Part shown: positions 27,627 to 36,500 of the stretch, piece by piece
Layout of the letters: every line of letters starts with the position of its first letter
How positions within the stretch are numbered: the first letter of the stretch is position 1
Assembly (NCBI RefSeq): GCF_000027145.1
Contig: NC_013891.1
Coordinates: 744,001 to 808,000, forward strand
From: Listeria seeligeri serovar 1/2b str. SLCC3954
GTDB lineage: Bacteria > Bacillota > Bacilli > Lactobacillales > Listeriaceae
Reading direction: 5' to 3'
DNA length: 64,000 nt
The notes under the pieces: model-generated
Told to the model about the DNA's origin: nothing
What the model saw: the letters and a program-made list of their open reading frames with translations, nothing else
Databases searched by the model: none
Program-made: the position numbers and the translations under genes

Positions 27627-30600
27627 TTATTTTACCTTTTTCTTAGCTGTTCTGAAAATACTAAAAGCTATTAATAGGAAGAAGATGCCGACTAGACTAT
27701 TGTTTGTATCTCCAGTATCAGGGAGGCTATTATTTGTCTGTTGACCTTCTTTATTCGAGTTGTTTGTTGTGCTATTACCAGCGCTGTTACTTGAACTAGT
27801 GCTGGAATTATTACTGCTATTACTACTATTACTGCTATTGCCACTATTACTACTGTTACCGCTGTTACTACTATTACCATTATTATCAGGTGGAGTAGGT
27901 TCATTTGCTGTAATATGGACAATTACTTTTACAGGGTCTGCCTCTACACCATCACTGTTTTTTGCTTGCAATGTGACGGTATAATCGCCTGTTACAGCAA
28001 AGTTAACAGCTGTTTTAAAGTTACTTGTAATTGGTGAGCCGTCATTCGTAGCTGCATGGACATCTTTATAAAATTGTTGAAGGTCTACTTTACTATTTAT
28101 TTTATAAGAAATCTCACTATCTGCTGTAATGATTGGCGCAGAATCTTTCGCAATGTGAACAATAACAGTAACCGGAGTAGCGAGAACACCATCTGAATTC
28201 ATTGATTGAAGTGTGACAGTATAATCCCCAGCCTTTTCAAAATTCACCACCGTTTCAAAATTACTAGTAATGGGTGAACCATCATTCGTTGTCGCATGAA
28301 TACCTGTTAAAAATTCAGCAGGACTAATGTTACTATGTTTCGAATAAGTGATCTCGCTGTCGGCAGAAATAATTGGTGCAGGATCTTTCGACACATGGAC
28401 AGTCACGCTTACTGGATCCGCCGCAACCCCATCCGAATTAACAGAATTCAAGGTGACCGTGTAATCGCCAGGAGTAGTAAAGTCTACTACGGTCTCAAAA
28501 TCACTTGTAATTGGTGAATCATCACTAGTACTTGCATGAATGTCATTATAAAATTGCTGGCTATCAATCGTGCTGTTTTTTGCATAAGAAATCTCACTAT
28601 CAGCCGTGATAATTGGCGCTGGTGTTTTCTCCACGTGGACAACAACTGTGATGGGGCTCGCCGCTATCCCGTCTTCATTTACAGAATTTAAAGTGACTGT
28701 GTAATCGCCAGAAGTTGAAAAATCTACTACTGTTTCAAAGTCACTGGTGATAGGGGAGCCATCACTAGTACTTGCATGAATATCGTTATAAAATTGTTGG
28801 CTGTCAATCGCGCTGTTTTTTGCGTAAGAAATCTCGCTATCAGCCGTGATAATTGGCGCTGGAGCTTTTTCCACATGGACAGTAACAGTAACAGGAGTAG
28901 CTGCAATTCCATCTGAGTTAACTGATTGGAGTGTCACGGTATAATCCCCAGCAGTTTCAAAATCCACTACCGTTTCAAAGTCACTAGTAATTGGTGAGCC
29001 ATCATTCGTTGTCGCATGAATTCCTGTTAAAAACTCAGCAGAAGTAATGGTACTATGCTTCATATACGTAATTTCACTATCAGCAGTAATGATCGGCGCT
29101 GGAGCTTTTTCCACAGTAACCGTCACCGTAACTGGATTAGCTGGAACCCCGTCTTCATTCTCTGAGTTTAATGTGACTGTATAATCACCAGGAGTAGAAA
29201 AGTCTACCACGGTTCCGAAGTCACTCGTAATAGAAGAATCATCACTAGTTGACGCCTGAATATCTGTAAGGAATTCTGCTTCTGTTACCGTGGAAAACTT
29301 CGGATACGTAATACTATCCTCAGCTGTAATAACAGGTGCGAGTGAAACTTTAATTGGTTGAGTAACAGTTCCAGAAAAAGTTCCTACTACTCCAGAATAA
29401 TTTACTGGTTCGCTAAAATTATAAGAAACACTGGATAAATTTTTAATATCATCATAAACCCAATTAACGTTGCCGTCTTGATACACTCCGCTATTAGAAA
29501 TTGTAGTTGGCGCAGAAATGACGCCATTATTGCTAATTCCGTTTGCTACGGATAAATCTCCACTAACAATTTGAGTTGGTAAAGAAATTGTTTGAGAACC
29601 GGCAGATAATGTTTTAAGATTTGGAACCTGTGTTTCTAAATTAGTTGGTAAAACAGCAATATGGTTATTATCCACATTTATATTGTTTAGAAGTGGAACA
29701 TCTTGTAAATTATTAATATCGGTTAATTCGTTGGCATGTAAGTCTAGAGTAGTAAGGGCAGCCATATCATGTACATCGACTTCATCTATAAAGTTACTAT
29801 CAAAATCAGCATTTTGTATCTTTGGAAGCCCATTTAGTTTCACTGTTGCCAGCACATCTGAGTAGTTGGAAAAATAAACAGAATTCGCAGAGCTTGCGCT
29901 TCCCACAGCCTGAGTTAGCGCAGGAAGGTTCGAGAGCGTTAATTCTTCTAAGGCTGATTGGACACCGCCTCCAAGTGAGGCATTAAATGAAGTTAGTTTG
30001 GCTTGATCCGCAATATGAATATTGGTGATAGTGGGCATAGAACTAAGTGATAGGTTAGTCAAATTAGGTAAATCATTCTCCGCATCTAGCGTGAAGCTAG
30101 TAAGCAGATTTGAAGACAAGTCGAGTGTTTGTAAGGCATCTAATTGCACCACATTGGCAATCCCGGCGTTAGTTAATTGGTTAGAGTCAACATCTAAACT
30201 AGTCAACGCAGGTAAATCCGCCAGCTTATTAATATCAGTTAACTCATTAGAATGTAAATCTAAATAAGTTAGCCCAGCCATGTCATGTACGTCGATATCA
30301 TTTATTAGGTTACGGTCAAAATTAGCACGTTGTATCTTCGGAAGCCCATTTAGTTTAACGGTTGTAAGTACATCCGAGTAGTTGGAAAAATAAACAGAAT
30401 TCGCAGAGTTTGAGGACCCCGCAACCTGAGTTAGCGCAGGAAGGTTCGAGAGCGTTAATTCTTCTAACTGCGATACTTGGTTGGTATTCAAAGTTGCAGT
30501 AACAGTTGCGAGCTTCGGTTGATCCGCAATATGAATATTGGTGATAGTAGGCATAGAACTAAGTGATAGGTTAGTCAAATTAGGTAAATCATTCTCCGCA

Positions 30601-32780
30601 TCTAGCGTGAAGCTAGTAAGCAGATTCGAAGATAAATAGAGTGTTTGTAAGGCATCTAATTGCACCACATTGGCGATCCCGGCGTTAGTTAATTGGTTAG
30701 AGTCAACATCTAAACTAGTCAACGCAGGTAAATCCGCCAGCTTATTAATATCAGTTAACTCATTAGAATGTAAATCTAAATAAGTTAGCCCAGCCATGTC
30801 ATGTACGTCGATATCATCTATCAAGTTATTCTGCAAATAAACACGTTGTATTTTCGGAAGCCCATTTAGTTTCACAGTTGTAAGCACATCCGAGTAATTG
30901 GTAAAATAAATAGAATTCGCAGAGTTTGAGGACCCTGCAACCTGAGTTAGCGCAGGAAGGTTCGAGAGCGTTAATTCTTCTAACTGCGATACTTGGTTGG
31001 TATTCAAAGTTGCAGTAACAGTTGCGAGCTTCGGTTGATCCGCAATATGAATATTGGTGATAGTAGGCATAGAACTAAGTGATAGGTTAGTCAAATTAGG
31101 TAAATCATTCTCCGCATCTAGCGTGAAGCTAGTAAGCAGATTCGAAGATAAATAGAGTGTTTGTAAGGCATCTAATTGCACCACATTGGCAATCCCGGCG
31201 TTAGTTAATTGGTTAGAGTCAACATCTAAACTAGTTAACGCAGGTAAATCCGCCAGTTTATTAATTTCTGTCAATTCATTGGAGTCTAAATCTAAATAAG
31301 TTAGCTCAGCCATGTCATGTACGTCGATATCATCTATCAAGTTGTTCTGCAAATAAACACGTTGTATTTTCGGAAGCCCATTTAGTTTAACGGTTGTAAG
31401 TACATCCGAGTAGTTGGAAAAATAAACAGAATTCGCAGAGTTTGTGCTTCCCACAGCTTGAGTTAGCGCAGGAAGGTTCGAGAGCGTTAATTCTTCTAAG
31501 GCTGATTGGACACCGCCTCCAAGTGAGGCATTAAATGAAGTTAGTTTGGCTTGATCTGCAATATGAATATTGGTGATAGTGGGCATAGAACTAAGTGATA
31601 GGTTAGTCAAATTAGGTAAATCATTCTCCGCATCTAGCGTGAAGCTAGTAAGCAGATTTGAAGACAAGTCGAGTGTTTGTAAGGCATCTAATTGCACCAC
31701 ATTGGCAATCCCGGCGTTAGTTAATTGGTTAGAGTCAACATCTAAACTAGTCAACGCAGGTAAATCCGCCAGCTTATTAATATCAGTTAACTCATTAGAA
31801 TGTAAATCTAAATAAGTTAGCCCAGCCATGTCATGTACATCGATATCATTTATTAGGTTACTGTCAAAATTAGCACGTTGTATTTTCGGAAGTCCATTTA
31901 ATTTCACTGTTGCGAGCACGTCTGAGTAGTTGGAGAAATTAACAGAATTCGCAGAGTTCGTGCTTCCCGTAGCCTGAGTTAGCGCAGGAAGGTTCGAGAG
32001 CGTTAATTCTTCTAAGGCTGATTGGACACCGCCTCCAAGCGATGCACTAAATGAAGTTAGATTGGCTTGGTCCGCAATACTTAATTTCGTTATAGTTGGG
32101 TTATTTGATATATTAAGCGATGTTAAGTTAGGGATATTTTGCGCAGTAGTAATTACTACTGAACTAAGCAAATTATTAGAAACATTAAGTGAAGTCAATG
32201 AAGTAAGATTAGTAATTGGCTCAATACTTGTTAGTTGATTTTGACTTAAATCAATGGTAGTAAGGTTCGTTAACTGATTAATTCCTGTTACATCAGTAAT
32301 GTTTTTGCCAGAAGCATTTAAGCTGGTGATAGCGTCAAGTTGCTCTTGTGTAACTACCTGAGATGTATCATCGCTCCCTGTTATTTGGAGTGCAATCACT
32401 TTAGCAAAAGCTTCATCTGGAAATGTATCTATATAAGTGTCACCAGCTGCTAATACTTGATTTACAGCTGCTTTTTCTTTTGGACTAGGAGTAGTAGTTT
32501 TTATATCTGGTGTCGTTTCTTTTTCTGATGAAGAAGTAGTATCTGTCGCTTTATTACTAGTATTTGTCGTTTCTTCGTTTGTTTTATCAGCAGTGGCAGG
32601 CTCTTTTTCATTTGTTTCAGTAGAAGGTGTGGTCGCTCCTTCTTGTGTTGGTTTTTCTTCTGTGTTGTTTGGACTAATTTCTTCAGGCGAATTGGTTTCA
32701 GCGTAAACGGTCACTGGGAGGGGAGCTGTAGCACTAAAAATAAGACATATTGTTACAATGGATAAATAGAATTTTTTCAT
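27627..32780 (-). CDS. Giant internalin-like LPXTG adhesin with amplified LRR blocks (1717 residues)
   Basis: This is a paralogue of the neighbouring 2290-residue protein: the signal peptide (to TVYA, ~27), acidic Thr-rich spacer, internalin cap (TFPDEAFAKVIAL) and downstream Ig-like modules are alike. The LRR region is very long (~110-1130) and contains five copies of a 172-residue block marked by EELTLSNLPALTQ. Six Ig-like 80-residue modules follow (~1145-1625). A Ser/Asn/Gly low-complexity wall linker, LPDTG, a membrane helix and a KKKVK tail end the protein. Sortase-anchored display is expected. AAAAGGAG lies 10 bp before the ATG. The start is only 27 bp beyond a sorting-signal relic, so its promoter probably lies upstream of that relic. 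The ligand is unknown. Confidence 0.93.
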   Translation of the reverse strand: MKKFYLSIVTICLIFSATAPLPVTVYAETNSPEEISPNNTEEKPTQEGATTPSTETNEKEPATADKTNEETTNTSNKATDTTSSSEKETTPDIKTTTPSPKEKAAVNQVLAAGDTYIDTFPDEAFAKVIALQITGSDDTSQVVTQEQLDAITSLNASGKNITDVTGINQLTNLTTIDLSQNQLTSIEPITNLTSLTSLNVSNNLLSSVVITTAQNIPNLTSLNISNNPTITKLSIADQANLTSFSASLGGGVQSALEELTLSNLPALTQATGSTNSANSVNFSNYSDVLATVKLNGLPKIQRANFDSNLINDIDVHDMAGLTYLDLHSNELTDINKLADLPALTSLDVDSNQLTNAGIANVVQLDALQTLDLSSNLLTSFTLDAENDLPNLTNLSLSSMPTITNIHIADQAKLTSFNASLGGGVQSALEELTLSNLPALTQAVGSTNSANSVYFSNYSDVLTTVKLNGLPKIQRVYLQNNLIDDIDVHDMAELTYLDLDSNELTEINKLADLPALTSLDVDSNQLTNAGIANVVQLDALQTLYLSSNLLTSFTLDAENDLPNLTNLSLSSMPTITNIHIADQPKLATVTATLNTNQVSQLEELTLSNLPALTQVAGSSNSANSIYFTNYSDVLTTVKLNGLPKIQRVYLQNNLIDDIDVHDMAGLTYLDLHSNELTDINKLADLPALTSLDVDSNQLTNAGIANVVQLDALQTLYLSSNLLTSFTLDAENDLPNLTNLSLSSMPTITNIHIADQPKLATVTATLNTNQVSQLEELTLSNLPALTQVAGSSNSANSVYFSNYSDVLTTVKLNGLPKIQRANFDRNLINDIDVHDMAGLTYLDLHSNELTDINKLADLPALTSLDVDSNQLTNAGIANVVQLDALQTLDLSSNLLTSFTLDAENDLPNLTNLSLSSMPTITNIHIADQAKLTSFNASLGGGVQSALEELTLSNLPALTQAVGSASSANSVYFSNYSDVLATVKLNGLPKIQNADFDSNFIDEVDVHDMAALTTLDLHANELTDINNLQDVPLLNNINVDNNHIAVLPTNLETQVPNLKTLSAGSQTISLPTQIVSGDLSVANGISNNGVISAPTTISNSGVYQDGNVNWVYDDIKNLSSVSYNFSEPVNYSGVVGTFSGTVTQPIKVSLAPVITAEDSITYPKFSTVTEAEFLTDIQASTSDDSSITSDFGTVVDFSTPGDYTVTLNSENEDGVPANPVTVTVTVEKAPAPIITADSEITYMKHSTITSAEFLTGIHATTNDGSPITSDFETVVDFETAGDYTVTLQSVNSDGIAATPVTVTVHVEKAPAPIITADSEISYAKNSAIDSQQFYNDIHASTSDGSPITSDFETVVDFSTSGDYTVTLNSVNEDGIAASPITVVVHVEKTPAPIITADSEISYAKNSTIDSQQFYNDIHASTSDDSPITSDFETVVDFTTPGDYTVTLNSVNSDGVAADPVSVTVHVSKDPAPIISADSEITYSKHSNISPAEFLTGIHATTNDGSPITSNFETVVNFEKAGDYTVTLQSMNSDGVLATPVTVIVHIAKDSAPIITADSEISYKINSKVDLQQFYKDVHAATNDGSPITSNFKTAVNFAVTGDYTVTLQAKNSDGVEADPVKVIVHITANEPTPPDNNGNSSNSGNSSNSGNSSNSSNSSNNSSTSSSNSAGNSTTNNSNKEGQQTNNSLPDTGDTNNSLVGIFFLLIAFSIFRTAKKKVK
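27900..29345 (-). repeat. Six tandem 240-bp Ig-like modules
   Basis: Six 80-residue units, each beginning with a form of APIITADSEI and containing GDYTVTL. They are the same family as the 22-unit array in the adjacent gene. Confidence 0.9.
29755..32110 (-). repeat. Five-copy 516-bp LRR block repeat
   Basis: The string AATTCTTCTAA (antisense of the EELTL codons) recurs at 29941, 30457, 30973, 31489 and 32005, always exactly 516 bp apart. The outermost copies have diverged most and the inner ones are nearly identical. Confidence 0.92.
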
Positions 32781-32807
32781 AATGAGGATGCTCCTTTTAG
32801 CAAACTA

Positions 32808-32981
32808 TTATTTTGCTTTTTTCTTAGATGTTTGTAAAATGACTAATGCTAATAAGAGTAAGAAAATACCGGCTAAGTTGTTATTTGAGTCTCCAGTTTT
32901 TGGTAGTTTATTAGCATCAGGTTGGTTTTTAGCGATACTGGGCCTTTTTTCACTACAGTTAATATCTTTGCTGTCTGGTAT
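32808..32981 (-). pseudogene. Relic of an LPXTG surface protein (sorting signal only)
   Basis: An open frame of 57 codons without a start codon, bounded upstream by TAA at 32984-32982. It ends with an intact sorting signal: KLPKTGDSNNN, a hydrophobic stretch (LAGIFLLLLALVIL) and the tail QTSKKKAK. The sequence resembles the C-terminus of the neighbouring adhesins. It is most simply the 3' remnant of a third tandem adhesin gene. It ends 27 bp before the start of the 1717-residue gene. Confidence 0.85.
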
Positions 32982-32984
32982 TTA

Positions 32985-33013
32985 ATTATCATAGCATATT
33001 TGCTTGTAGTTAA
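32985..33013 (-). promoter_or_regulatory. Possible promoter reading through the relic into the 1717-residue adhesin
   Basis: On the minus strand TTAACT (33013-33008) and GATAAT (32990-32985) are 17 bp apart. No better promoter is seen nearer the adhesin start. Confidence 0.4.
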
Positions 33014-33464
33014 ATTCCATTTTTAATACTAAAATATGACAAATACGATTAAAAAATGACGTTTTTGTTCCTTATTAAATTTTTCTACCGATGTATTTCA
33101 GTAGTTGTAACCTAAACAAACAAAAATTTGGATAAATGGCTTTAAAAGAGACTTAGGTCAGTATGAAAGAATGTACTTCATCAACTCTAATTCTAGTGAG
33201 TACACCAATCAAGACTTAGCTATTTATAATACCATATTAGTAGTCTACCACATTCCGCAAATGATACCGAAATCAAGGTAAATGTGACGAAAAAAAGACG
33301 TTTTTATTCCTTATTGGGGTTTTCCCTTACTTTGGCTAAATCAAACTAAAGTAGGGATAAAAACAATTTTTTACAAGAAGGCAATTAATTTCTTTTCCTT
33401 TTATAATTGAAAGAATTTTTTAGTACTAATTTATGCTACAATAAATTAAAAAAGAGGTTAGCAA
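33014..33464. other. Degenerate intergenic gap with gene debris and a direct repeat
   Basis: This is part of a stretch of roughly 480 bp without an intact gene. It holds two near-identical ~25-bp copies centred on GACGTTTTTRTTCCTTATT (33051-33076 and 33291-33315). Between them is an open fragment on the plus strand (from ~33139 to a TAA at ~33282, ending IPQMIPKSR) with no start codon or ribosome binding site. I read it as decayed sequence around the adhesin relic. Confidence 0.5.
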
Positions 33465-34433
33465 ATGAACACAAACATACTTATCGAAAACCGCTTTATA
33501 AACCAAAAACTTGCACCAATTACATGGCTTGATTCACCGGAAGATATAGTAGCTCACTTTGGGGCCATGCAAGCGCAAAATTATGGTCAAGCTCTATGGG
33601 CAGTTGGAAGTAGGTTAATTACACCAAATGAATTAGCTGTTAAAACGGCTATTAATGAGGGGAGAATTATCCGCGCTTGGCTGCTTAGAGGAACTATCCA
33701 TCTTTTTGCAGCAAAAGATTATCATTGGATGATGGATTTAATCGCCCCAATGATTGATAAAATTTGCCAGCCTTACCGCACAAAATTAGGTTTAACAAAT
33801 GAGGTGCTGCTTAAAGCTAGTGAGGTAGTTCAAGGGTTTGTTTCAAATGGACCAGTTACGAGGAAAAATTTGGCAGAACATTTGGCGCAAAATCATTTAC
33901 CGAGCGCTGGTATCCCTTTTGCCCAACTGCTCGTTTATTTAAGCTCGCGGAAAATTATTTGTTCTGGACCAGACGAAACGTACCAGAATACATTACATAT
34001 TCCGGCTGCAACGAGAGATTATTCACGCTCGGAAGCAATTGGAGAATTAGCGAAACGTTATGTTCAGAGTCATGCGCCAGCTACTTTAAAAGATTTTTGC
34101 TTTTGGTCCGGGCTAAGTGTGGCAGACGCGAAAATCGGACTAGCACAATTTTCGAAATATGGAGATTTTTTCGCAACCGAATTAACAAAAAATCCTGTAA
34201 CGCTTGAAACTATTCCACTTGCTGGCTTTGATGAGTGGATTATTGGTTATAGAGATCGTTCCATTGTACTGGATGAAGTGTGGCGAGAAGAGATTATTAC
34301 AAAGAACGGTATTTTTAGACCAGCAATTATTTCAGCCGGAAAAGTAGTTGGGAAATGGGAAAAACCGAAAAAACTCAATGAATTAGAAACCGACTACTGG
34401 AAGCGTTATATCCAGTTTCGGAGTATGCTATAG
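33465..34433 (+). CDS. AlkZ-like winged-helix DNA glycosylase family protein (HTH_42)
   Basis: A 322-residue soluble protein of the AlkZ/YcaQ superfamily. The signature GAMQAQNYGQALWAVGSR carries a QxQ motif like the catalytic pair of AlkZ, and RAWLLRGTIHLFAAKDY follows. The rest forms tandem winged-helix domains. AlkZ-type enzymes excise alkylated bases or unhook interstrand crosslinks. Activity here is inferred from the motif alone. The ATG follows AAAGAGG. HMG-CoA reductase begins 37 bp downstream on the same strand, so the two may share a transcript. Confidence 0.78.
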   Translation: MNTNILIENRFINQKLAPITWLDSPEDIVAHFGAMQAQNYGQALWAVGSRLITPNELAVKTAINEGRIIRAWLLRGTIHLFAAKDYHWMMDLIAPMIDKICQPYRTKLGLTNEVLLKASEVVQGFVSNGPVTRKNLAEHLAQNHLPSAGIPFAQLLVYLSSRKIICSGPDETYQNTLHIPAATRDYSRSEAIGELAKRYVQSHAPATLKDFCFWSGLSVADAKIGLAQFSKYGDFFATELTKNPVTLETIPLAGFDEWIIGYRDRSIVLDEVWREEIITKNGIFRPAIISAGKVVGKWEKPKKLNELETDYWKRYIQFRSML

Positions 34434-34470
34434 TGAGAGTGGAGAATATTTAATTTGAGGTGAACAGGTA

Positions 34471-35748
34471 ATGGAAGCTTTTGATAAATTTTATAAAAAA
34501 ACATTAGAAGAACGTCGCGAAATTTTGGCGGAATATGCGGAATTAACCGAAGAGGAGCAAGCGTTTTTAGCATCAACTGGAGCTCTTTCACTTGAAAAAG
34601 CGAACCATATGATTGAAAATACGATTGGAATTTATTCGTTGCCACTGGGGCTCGGGATGAATATGCGTTTAAATGACAAAGATTATATTGTCCCAATGGC
34701 AGTGGAAGAGCCATCCGTTATCGCAGCGCAAAGTTCAGGTGCAAAAATAATTGCTCAAAATGGTGGGGTTACTGGAACCGCAACAGAGCGTAAAATGATT
34801 GGTCAAATTGAATTGATAGATGTCCCAGATACCAAGCTTGCAATTGAAAAAATAACAGTCAACCAAGACAAATTACTTTTGATTGCCAATGAAGCTCATC
34901 CGTCATTACAACGTCGTGGCGGTGGGGCAGTTGATCTTGTTGCTCGAACTGTGACTACAATGCAAGAAGACGAATTGTTGATTGTGCATTTACTTGTAGA
35001 TACGAAAGAAGCGATGGGGGCAAACATGATTAATACGATGGTTGAATCGTTGGCTCCCGAATTAGAGCAATTAACAGCCGGAATCGCCAATATGCGAATC
35101 TTATCTAATTTAGTGGACGACGCAACAGCAACAGTTTCTTGTCGGATTGCACCAGCAAGTTTAGCGACTAAAACACATACCGGAGAATGGGTTCGCGACC
35201 GGATTATTGCAGCTTACGAATTTGCTGATGCGGATGTTTACCGAGCAGCGACACATAACAAAGGGATTATGAACGGAATTGATGCGGTTGTTATGGCATT
35301 TGGAAATGATTGGCGTGCGGTAGAAGCAGCTAGTCATGCTTATGCAGCTCGAACAGGTAGTTACAAACCAATGACGAAATGGTCCAAAGACAAGGATGGC
35401 TTTCTACTAGGTGAATTAACATTGCCGATGCCAGTTGCTTTTGTGGGTGGCTCGATCGCAGTTCATCCAATTGCAACTCTTTCCAAAAAAATCGCTCGAA
35501 TGGAATCTGCCAAAGAACTAGCGATGTTAGTTTGCGCAGTTGGCTTAACGCAAAATTTAGCAGCTTTAAAAGCACTTGTAACTGAAGGTATCCAGCGTGG
35601 TCACATGTCACTTCAAGCGAAATCCTTAGCTATGACAGCGGGAGCCGAAGCAAATGAAATTGAAGCAGTAGCAGCATATTTACAAGAGACTAAACAGATG
35701 AATGTCATGGCAGCCAAAGAGTACATTACGAAACTACGCCAAAACTAA
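34471..35748 (+). CDS. mvaA: Class II HMG-CoA reductase (mevalonate pathway)
   Basis: A 425-residue enzyme catalysing HMG-CoA and mevalonate interconversion with NAD(P)H, for isoprenoid supply. Visible are the ENTIGIYSLPLGLGMN substrate motif, EEPSVIAAQSSGA, KEAMGANMINTM, GIDAVVMAFGNDWRA with the catalytic aspartate, and RGHMSLQAKSLA with the general-acid histidine. Length is normal for the bacterial class II form. TGAGGTGA lies upstream of the ATG. It is not next to other mevalonate genes in this window. Confidence 0.95.
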   Translation: MEAFDKFYKKTLEERREILAEYAELTEEEQAFLASTGALSLEKANHMIENTIGIYSLPLGLGMNMRLNDKDYIVPMAVEEPSVIAAQSSGAKIIAQNGGVTGTATERKMIGQIELIDVPDTKLAIEKITVNQDKLLLIANEAHPSLQRRGGGAVDLVARTVTTMQEDELLIVHLLVDTKEAMGANMINTMVESLAPELEQLTAGIANMRILSNLVDDATATVSCRIAPASLATKTHTGEWVRDRIIAAYEFADADVYRAATHNKGIMNGIDAVVMAFGNDWRAVEAASHAYAARTGSYKPMTKWSKDKDGFLLGELTLPMPVAFVGGSIAVHPIATLSKKIARMESAKELAMLVCAVGLTQNLAALKALVTEGIQRGHMSLQAKSLAMTAGAEANEIEAVAAYLQETKQMNVMAAKEYITKLRQN

Positions 35749-35750
35749 TA

Positions 35751-35795
35751 AAAACCCGTTAGATTCATGCAAAAATGAAACTAGCGGGTTTTTTA
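35751..35795. terminator. Bidirectional terminator between mvaA and the acetyltransferase
   Basis: AAAACCCGTTAG and CTAGCGGGTTTT form a stem with A and T runs on either side. Confidence 0.85.
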
Positions 35796-35810
35796 TGGAA
35801 AAATCTTATA

Positions 35811-36380
35811 TCAAATTGCTTCTACTTTGCTAATCTGTTTTGCAGGAGTTCCAGCTACAATTACATTAGCTGGAACATCTTTTGTGACGGTTGAATTCGC
35901 AGCGATAATGGAATTTTCTCCGATAGTTACTCCAGGTAAGATGGTAGCATTAGCGCCAATCCAAGCATTTTTTTTCACGTGAATAGGTGACGCTCTTACA
36001 CCACGTCTAGCTTTAGGCGCTATCAAGTGATTAACGGTTATTAACATTGCTCTTGGGCCAATTAACACATTATCCTCAATAATAATGCCCCCTAAATCCA
36101 CAAAAGTAACGTTTTGATTAATAAAGATATTTTTCCCAAAAGTAATATGCTTCCCAAAGTCACTATAAAATGGCAAGGAAATATCTACAGAAGCATCGAT
36201 GGTTTTCCCAGTGATTTTTTGTAAATAATCCAAAACTTCTTCTTTAGGATGATACTGTGTATTTAGCTTGGCAATAAGTCTTTCATTACTTTGTTTCACT
36301 AAATGAATTTCTTTAAAAAGAGCTGAATCTGGTAAAATATCTTTTTCAACGATTTTTTTCAGCAAATTTGAGTCGTTCAT
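35811..36380 (-). CDS. Hexapeptide-repeat acetyltransferase (maltose/galactoside O-acetyltransferase-like)
   Basis: A 189-residue acetyl-CoA-dependent O-acetyltransferase. The left-handed beta-helix is visible in repeats such as NVTFVDLGGIIIEDNVLIGPRA and IGANATILPGVTIGENSIIAANS, with the catalytic histidine in ITVNHLIAP. The ATG at 36380 follows AGGAG by 8 bp; upstream ATGs in frame lack this. It is divergent from a LysR gene that probably controls it. The acceptor sugar is unknown. Confidence 0.85.
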   Translation of the reverse strand: MNDSNLLKKIVEKDILPDSALFKEIHLVKQSNERLIAKLNTQYHPKEEVLDYLQKITGKTIDASVDISLPFYSDFGKHITFGKNIFINQNVTFVDLGGIIIEDNVLIGPRAMLITVNHLIAPKARRGVRASPIHVKKNAWIGANATILPGVTIGENSIIAANSTVTKDVPANVIVAGTPAKQISKVEAI

Positions 36381-36500
36381 TTTCATCACTCCTAGCAAGA
36401 AAATTTTTACTATCTTAATTATATACAAAAAGGTTATACTTGGATAATACCTATATCAAATACTTATCTATTCTTTTTGTCTATAGAAAGGAATGATTAA

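Noticed and set aside
33351..33360. GGGATA as a sigma-B -10 element before the AlkZ-like gene
   Set aside because: It does not match GGGWAT, and no GTTT is found at the right distance.
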